64,000 nt of DNA, taken from Bacillus sp. Y1. GTDB taxonomy: Bacteria > Bacillota > Bacilli > Bacillales > Cytobacillaceae. Under the pieces are notes generated by a model. The model did not search any database. It was given only the letters and a program-made list of their open reading frames with translations, and was not told the origin of the DNA. Positions 57,525 to 64,000 of the stretch are shown piece after piece; positions within the stretch are counted from its first letter, which is position 1, and every line of letters begins with the position of its first letter. A program made the position numbers and the translations under genes. The stretch covers positions 3,796,501 through 3,860,500 of the forward strand of contig NZ_CP030028.1 in the NCBI RefSeq assembly GCF_003586445.1, given 5' to 3'.

Positions 57525-58058
57525 TTAAGTAAAAAATAGCTTTTCTGTTTTCTCGTAATGCGCAACATGCAGAACTCCATCCTTCACATCAATCACTAAA
57601 ACCTTTTGTCCTTCAGCAATCACTTCATTGTCAAAGCTCACCGCTGGTTTCGAAATCGTCCCACTGCTGCTTTTTAGCACAACCTCACCAAACCCATCTT
57701 GTGGAATAGGAATAAGCACCGTTCCTACTCTCCCTTTTAATGAATCTGAAGTATAAACGAGAGATTCCTCTGCAGAAGACAATGGAACAAGCACAAAGAT
57801 ATTTAATAGAGTATCTAATATAATAGCAATGACAATTGAAATGAAAAAAATCATCAAACTATTTAGCGACGTGATTAACTCTAATAAATAACCTGATGCT
57901 GACAAAAACGTGAGAAATGCAAGAATAAGTGTTGGATTCAAAAAATCCAGTGCGGCTTCTGCAATATCACCAAAAAAAATGTACAGTACCGTTAACGCAC
58001 CAGAAACAATAAGTGTTGTCAGATAAACCGTCTGAATTGGAAAACCAAAGAGCTCCAT
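57525..58058 (-). CDS. yuaF: YuaF, NfeD-like membrane partner of flotillin
   Basis: 177 residues, four or so membrane segments (about 10-27, 42-57, 64-92) followed by an OB-fold NfeD-like domain (SLKGRVGTVLIPIPQDGFGE). In Bacillus yuaF is directly upstream of floT in a SigW operon, and here too. The prophage may have polar effects only downstream of it. Confidence 0.92.
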   Translation of the reverse strand: MELFGFPIQTVYLTTLIVSGALTVLYIFFGDIAEAALDFLNPTLILAFLTFLSASGYLLELITSLNSLMIFFISIVIAIILDTLLNIFVLVPLSSAEESLVYTSDSLKGRVGTVLIPIPQDGFGEVVLKSSSGTISKPAVSFDNEVIAEGQKVLVIDVKDGVLHVAHYEKTEKLFFT

Positions 58059-58113
58059 TTAATCACCTCTTTTATAAAACTTAAATCTCCTTTCGTATGT
58101 AATTAGTAGTTAA

Positions 58114-58139
58114 TACGAAAGGTATAGAAAAAGGTTTCA
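58114..58139 (-). promoter_or_regulatory. SigW-type promoter of yuaF-floT
   Basis: Minus-strand TGAAAC (58139-58134), 16 bases, CGTA (58117-58114), a perfect match to the SigW consensus and spacing. About 55 bases before the yuaF start. Confidence 0.88.
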
Positions 58140-58198
58140 AAAAATTCCCTTTTGGAAGTTTCGGTGCTGTTTTGGCGCTTCAAGAGTGAACAATAGTG

Positions 58199-58435
58199 GA
58201 ATGAACTTCATTACGATGGTATTTCATCAAACAAATAATCTTCATAATTGTGATGAACTTCATTTCAATAACATTTCTCCGTCCTAATGATCTTCATAAG
58301 GGCAATGAACTTCATTTCAATAACATTTCTCCGTCCTAATGATCTCCATTACGATGATGAAGATCATTTCAATGGTATTTGACTAACCTATTGATATTCA
58401 TTCCAAAAATAATCTTCATTTCTTCATACAAATTT
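58199..58435. repeat. Degenerate tandem repeat of about 52 bp
   Basis: A 41-bp identical segment (ATGAACTTCATTTCAATAAC onward) occurs at 58253-58293 and 58305-58345, period 52. Flanking sequence has worn copies (TGAACTTCATTACGATGG, AATAATCTTCAT). Noncoding, in the host gap between yuaF and the NERD gene. It could form pairing structures between ATGAAGAT and ATCTTCAT units. Confidence 0.78.
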
Positions 58436-58452
58436 AATAATCCAATGACTTT

Positions 58453-59358
58453 TTACTCGTAATAAGCCCATTGATGGCTTCCAACAATTTTGAAGTTTTT
58501 TTCAAGAAATCTCCTTACCCTCTGCTTAGGAATTACTTCGTTACACCATAAATGAATTTCAATAGTAGTGAATTTCCTCTTCGGAAATAATAGCTTGTAT
58601 TCTTTCACACTTCGTAATAAAGCTAATGTTAGTTTTTCTTTATAACCACATTCATGGCATAAGCAACTTCTCTTCTTTACTGAAATAAAAAAAGAGTTGC
58701 ATTCCAAACAGATAATCCCTTTCCGGACATCATCATAACTATAACTCGGCAATTGCTGATAGGGAGACTCGGTGAGATGAAGGGAGGTTAATTTTTCGGC
58801 TAATATTATGTGCTTTCCGTTTAATTTGGATGGAGTGTTGTTTACCCTATTTAGGAATCGTTTTACTTGAGTTGGAAGAATAAGTGGTTTTCCAAGAGGA
58901 GCTTGAAACAAAGAGAATTCTGGGTTAATAAAAATGACCTTTCCGTTTATTGGAGAATGGTAGCCAAGGTGGAGAAATAGCTGTCGTAATAAGGTTTCAC
59001 TTCTACTTAATTGGGGAAGAGGGTTGGTCACTTCCTTTTTATTTGTTAGATACAATTTGTCGTCTTCATAATAATAATCACCTTCAAAATTCTTGATTTC
59101 AAAAATATGAACAGTGTCAGAAGTAATCATCAGTGCATCAATTTGAAAGACGGTGTGATTAATTCTAAGTAATAAATCGTTCAAAATCAAACACTGACAC
59201 TCAAGCTTTTCTGTCATTGAATCAAAGAGTACCTCCCCGTCATATCCTTTTCTTAAGACCAAATAATGCTGTTTGTCATTTTCCGTTAAACTCATTCGTT
59301 TGTTTAAGGCATCTAGTATCAGCAACTCTGCTGATTCACTTCGGGATTTGTATATCAT
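58453..59358 (-). CDS. NERD-domain protein
   Basis: 301 residues from the ATG at 59358 (AAAGGA 8 bases before). NERD nuclease-related domain early: HTVFQIDALMITSDTVHIFE then IKNFEGDYYYEDDKLYL. C-terminal cysteines in CLECNSFF and CLCHECGYKE form a likely zinc ribbon. NERD proteins are thought to act on DNA; role unknown. Host gene. Confidence 0.85.
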   Translation of the reverse strand: MIYKSRSESAELLILDALNKRMSLTENDKQHYLVLRKGYDGEVLFDSMTEKLECQCLILNDLLLRINHTVFQIDALMITSDTVHIFEIKNFEGDYYYEDDKLYLTNKKEVTNPLPQLSRSETLLRQLFLHLGYHSPINGKVIFINPEFSLFQAPLGKPLILPTQVKRFLNRVNNTPSKLNGKHIILAEKLTSLHLTESPYQQLPSYSYDDVRKGIICLECNSFFISVKKRSCLCHECGYKEKLTLALLRSVKEYKLLFPKRKFTTIEIHLWCNEVIPKQRVRRFLEKNFKIVGSHQWAYYE

Positions 59359-59441
59359 TGTCCACATCCTTTCGTTTCTTTAATTATATAATTGTTTTTA
59401 TTGCCTCCCACCTAAATGATTGTCTATTTTATTACAACAAT

Positions 59442-59467
59442 AAAAAAAGACCGCATAATCAGCGGTC
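59442..59467 (-). terminator. tyrS terminator
   Basis: Minus-strand GACCGC-(7)-GCGGTC followed by TTTTTTT, after the tyrS stop. Confidence 0.9.
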
Positions 59468-59477
59468 CCAACATTCA

Positions 59478-61020
<1,543 letters not shown>

Positions 61021-61040
61021 TATTTAGGTGTTATTAGCAT

Positions 61041-61069
61041 TTTTAACATAAAGGAACCTTTATTGTCAA
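61041..61069 (-). promoter_or_regulatory. Promoter of the tyrS leader
   Basis: Minus-strand TTGACA (61069-61064) with a TTAAAA-like -10 about 17-18 bases further on, just before the T-box leader. The -35 is perfect, -10 weak. Confidence 0.6.
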
Positions 61070-61129
61070 TCCAATTTTAGGTAATTTCTCATAAAACGAC
61101 AGGATTCCCCCTTTTTGATAGCCTTTTTG

Positions 61130-61138
61130 TGGTATAAT
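61130..61138 (+). promoter_or_regulatory. Extended -10 promoter of the penicillin-binding protein gene
   Basis: TGGTATAAT (TG-N-TATAAT), about 30 bases before the ATG at 61168. A -35 at the normal distance is weak; the TG extension may replace it. Confidence 0.65.
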
Positions 61139-61167
61139 ATAACTTGATTTTAGGGGGAATGTTGCCA

Positions 61168-64000
61168 ATGAATGAAGAACGTAATTGGAAAGAAAAACTG
61201 AGGACATTGCTTCAACTTTTTACAAATAAAAAAACAGTAAAAGGTGCGAGCATTACCTATCAAGTAGTTTGGAACCTGACCTTAATATTACTTATTATTA
61301 TTCTACTTGGTGGGGCGTTTGCAGGTGGTGTTGGAGCAGGCTACTTCGCATCATTGACAAAAACCGAACCTATCCGATCTTACGAAAGTATGAAGAAAGA
61401 TATATACAACTATGAAGAAACATCGAATCTTTATTTTGCAAATGATGTATACCTCGGAAAGCTTCGAACAGATCTAGAAAGAGAAGAAGTTAAATTAGAG
61501 GAAGTGTCTGACTATTTAATAAAAGCTGTCGTTGCTACTGAGGACGAATACTTTTATGAACATGACGGAATAGTTCCCAAGGCAATTCTACGCGCACTTT
61601 TCCAAGAGGTAACAAACTCCTCTGTACAGTCTGGCGGAAGTACGTTAACACAGCAGCTTATTAAGAATCAAATTCTAACAAATGAAATTTCTTTTGACCG
61701 TAAAGCGAAAGAAATTCTTCTTGCTCTACGTTTGGAAAAGTTTTTTGACAAAAAAGAAATTTTGGAAGCGTATTTAAATGTATCGACTTTTGGTAGAAAT
61801 TCCTCTGGAAGAAATATTGCAGGGGTCCAATCGGCTGCAAAAGGACTATTCGGGATTAGTGCAAAGGAATTATCACTTCCGCAGGCAGCCTTCATTGCTG
61901 GTTTGCCGCAAAGTCCTTTCGGCTACACTCCTTTTACCAATAAAGGAGAGCTAAAAAAGAACCTTGAGCCAGGGTTAACAAGAATGAAAACCGTATTACA
62001 AAGAATGTACGAAAATAACTCGATTACAAAAGATCAATATGACGAAGCATTAAGCTATGATGTGACAAAGGATCTTATCCCAGCTGGGACAAGTTCTATA
62101 GAGCAATATCCATGGGTTACCTTTGAAATCGAAAAAAGAGCCATAGACATACTTGCTAAAATTCTTGCAGAAAAAGATGGTTATACAGAAGAAGACTTAC
62201 AAAATGACAATGCTTTGTTTGAAGAATATCAAACATTAGCAGACAGAGATATCCGTCGTAACGGGTATGAAATTCACTCCACGATTGATAAGAACATTTA
62301 CGACGCAATGGATAAGGTGAAAAATGAGTATCAAAACTATGGGCCGGACAAGCCAGAAACGGTGATAGACCCTGAAACAGGGGAAGAAGTGACCATTATG
62401 GAACCTGTCCAAGTAGGTGCGATTCTTATTGAAAATAAAACCGGTAAAATTTTGAGTTTTGTAGGCGGTAGAGAGTATTCCGAAGACTCTCAGCTGAACC
62501 ATGCTACGAATGCCATTCGTCAAAACGGGTCAACGATGAAGCCGCTGCTTGTATACGCTCCTGCTTTTGAGCTTGGAAAGGCTTCACCAGGTAGTATTTT
62601 ACCTGATGTACCGTTACGATTAGCGCCAGGGATTAATCGCCCTTGGCCAACGAACTATGATAAGAGCTATAGTGGACTGGTTACTGCGAGATACGCTTTA
62701 GCTAAATCATTTAACGTTCCTGCTGTTAAACTATACAAAGATATTATTGGTCAGAGACCAGCTGAATACTTAAAGAAGATGGGATTCTCTGCTTTAACTC
62801 CTGGGGACTATGAACAATTGTCAACGGCTATTGGATCATTAGATAACGGAGTAACCGTTGAAGAAAACACAAATGCATTCGGTACTTTTGCAAATAGTGG
62901 ACAGTTTATCGACGCATATATGATTGAAAAAATCGTTGATAAAGACGGGAATATTCTTTACCAGCATGAAGTAAAACCGGTAGAAGTATTTAGCCCACAA
63001 ACCGCTTACCTCACGATTGATATGATGCGTGATGTAATCAATATGGGGACAGCTACTTCCGTTAAAAGTAGACTAAAGTTTTCATCTGATTGGGCTGGAA
63101 AAACTGGAACAGGAACAGATTTCCATGATGCCTGGTTCGTGGCGGTAAATCCAAATGTCTCTTTTGGTATTTGGAACGGATATGATACACCAAAATCTCT
63201 AAAATCATCTGGCCTCAATTATAGCTTACGGAATAACTATTTATGGGCTGACTTGATGAATGCAGCTTATGATGTAAATCCTGCTTTAATTGACCCTGCT
63301 GAAAGCTTTAACATGCCTGGTGGAATTGTGAGACGTTCATTCTGTGGTATTTCTGGTTTGCTCCCTTCAGATGCATGTTCAAAGGCTGGACTAGTTCAAA
63401 CCGACTTATTTAATGCGAAATACGTACCGACGACTGTTGATGACAGCTTAGTCCAAGGAAAATATGTAACAATCGGAGATAAAAAGTATTTGGCACTAGA
63501 TTCAACCCCAGCAGAGTTTGCAGAAACAGGAATGATATTAAACCCTGATTATATTGAAAAACTCTTTGGAATTAAGACAGGAGTTCAAAACCTGATTCCG
63601 AAAAAGAACAATAGCAATTGGGCAAACATTCTTCTTCCGGATGATAAACTTTCAGATAATGGAAAGGCGCCATCTCCTTTATCAATAGGTGTAAATGGCA
63701 ATCAAATTACTTGGGGTTCTCACCCTGAAAATGATATTGTTGGATATCGTGTGTATTTGAATGGAAATAAAGTTGCTAGTATTAAGGTTGGCTCAGCACT
63801 TTCGTTTAGTGGTGGAAACGGCAAATATTATGTAACCGCGGTTGACATTGCTGGACAAGAATCAGCACCTTCGAATGAGGCATTAATCGGGCCAAAAGAA
63901 GAGGAAAAGCCTGCTGAACCACCAGTAACAGATCCTGGGACTGGAACAGGGACTGGAACAGGCACAGACCCTGGTACAGGAACAGGCACAGACCCTGGTA
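61168..64000 (+). CDS. Class A penicillin-binding protein (PBP1A/2D-like), 3' end outside
   Basis: At least 944 codons; the stop is beyond the window. One membrane anchor (about 32-62), transglycosylase motifs ATEDEYFYEHDG and GGSTLTQQLIKN, and transpeptidase motifs GSTMKP (SxxK), SFN (SxN), KTGTGTD (KTG). The end has a fibronectin-type-III-like domain (VNGNQITWGSHPENDIVGYR) and a Thr/Gly/Asp/Pro repeat (TDPGTGTG) still running at the edge. It builds and crosslinks peptidoglycan on the outer face of the membrane. Divergent from tyrS. Confidence 0.93.
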   Translation, partial: MNEERNWKEKLRTLLQLFTNKKTVKGASITYQVVWNLTLILLIIILLGGAFAGGVGAGYFASLTKTEPIRSYESMKKDIYNYEETSNLYFANDVYLGKLRTDLEREEVKLEEVSDYLIKAVVATEDEYFYEHDGIVPKAILRALFQEVTNSSVQSGGSTLTQQLIKNQILTNEISFDRKAKEILLALRLEKFFDKKEILEAYLNVSTFGRNSSGRNIAGVQSAAKGLFGISAKELSLPQAAFIAGLPQSPFGYTPFTNKGELKKNLEPGLTRMKTVLQRMYENNSITKDQYDEALSYDVTKDLIPAGTSSIEQYPWVTFEIEKRAIDILAKILAEKDGYTEEDLQNDNALFEEYQTLADRDIRRNGYEIHSTIDKNIYDAMDKVKNEYQNYGPDKPETVIDPETGEEVTIMEPVQVGAILIENKTGKILSFVGGREYSEDSQLNHATNAIRQNGSTMKPLLVYAPAFELGKASPGSILPDVPLRLAPGINRPWPTNYDKSYSGLVTARYALAKSFNVPAVKLYKDIIGQRPAEYLKKMGFSALTPGDYEQLSTAIGSLDNGVTVEENTNAFGTFANSGQFIDAYMIEKIVDKDGNILYQHEVKPVEVFSPQTAYLTIDMMRDVINMGTATSVKSRLKFSSDWAGKTGTGTDFHDAWFVAVNPNVSFGIWNGYDTPKSLKSSGLNYSLRNNYLWADLMNAAYDVNPALIDPAESFNMPGGIVRRSFCGISGLLPSDACSKAGLVQTDLFNAKYVPTTVDDSLVQGKYVTIGDKKYLALDSTPAEFAETGMILNPDYIEKLFGIKTGVQNLIPKKNNSNWANILLPDDKLSDNGKAPSPLSIGVNGNQITWGSHPENDIVGYRVYLNGNKVASIKVGSALSFSGGNGKYYVTAVDIAGQESAPSNEALIGPKEEEKPAEPPVTDPGTGTGTGTGTDPGTGTGTDPG

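Overview
The window is most likely from a Bacillaceae (Firmicutes) chromosome carrying one large siphovirus-type prophage. Host genes occupy only the right end (about 57216-64000): a truncated flotillin gene (floT/yuaG-like), yuaF behind a good SigW-type promoter, a NERD-domain gene, tyrS with a T-box leader, and a class A penicillin-binding protein that runs off the edge. The prophage fills 1 to about 57218 and appears to be inserted inside floT: the FloT reading frame ends abruptly after the GVP motif inside an 18-bp inverted repeat. No integrase and no left attachment site are in the window, so the prophage continues to the left and is longer than 57 kb.

Nearly all phage genes are on the minus strand, so read the phage from right to left. 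(1) 57085-49461: a replication module with winged-helix proteins, DnaC-like loader, DnaB-like helicase and primase, plus many small genes. (2) 49454-46690: the decision region, with two plus-strand Cro/CI-type regulators, a divergent AimR-type arbitrium receptor, a small AimP-like peptide gene overlapping its end, and a phage-encoded ECF-like sigma factor. (3) 46537-29900: DNA metabolism, with a single-strand-binding-like protein, family A polymerase, PD-(D/E)XK and RuvC-like nucleases, B12-dependent ribonucleotide reductase, a thioredoxin-like protein, PhoH, dUTPase, ThyX, a 3D-domain protein, a dNMP kinase-like protein and a C5-methyltransferase broken by a deletion. (4) 29875-24110: one isolated plus-strand gene, two PP-loop (PAPS-reductase-like) proteins, a sigma-region-4-like regulator, an intact C5-methyltransferase and a winged-helix Rep-like protein with direct repeats at its 3' end. 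(5) 23724-1: packaging, capsid, tail and lysis genes in the usual SPP1/siphovirus order: terS, terL, portal, minor capsid protein, scaffold, SU10-type major capsid, connectors, tail tube, gpG/gpGT, tape measure, Dit, Tal-like and GDSL tail proteins, XhlA, amidase, holin and a BppU-like protein.

The most interesting pattern is a repeated two-part element, TGTCCG-N16-CGTCAA on the minus strand, always with exactly 16 bases between the boxes. It lies upstream of the sigma gene itself, of the replication operon, of a membrane protein-PhoH operon and of the tail operon, and a near-perfect copy lies inside aimR upstream of aimP. It looks like the promoter of the phage sigma factor. Together with the arbitrium pair and three copies of a TGTTYACT-NN-AGTNNACA palindrome around that pair, this suggests a circuit in which peptide signalling and a dedicated sigma factor together set the lytic programme.

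Other notable features are a clear -1 frameshift site (A AAA AAC) making gpGT, a major capsid gene that needs a -1 shift at A AAA AAG (or carries a homopolymer error), intrinsic terminators after several structural genes, possible ATC start codons for two genes, and an HNH endonuclease with six zinc-ribbon-like repeats inserted in the tail operon. Functions come from motif recognition and gene order; no database search was run.
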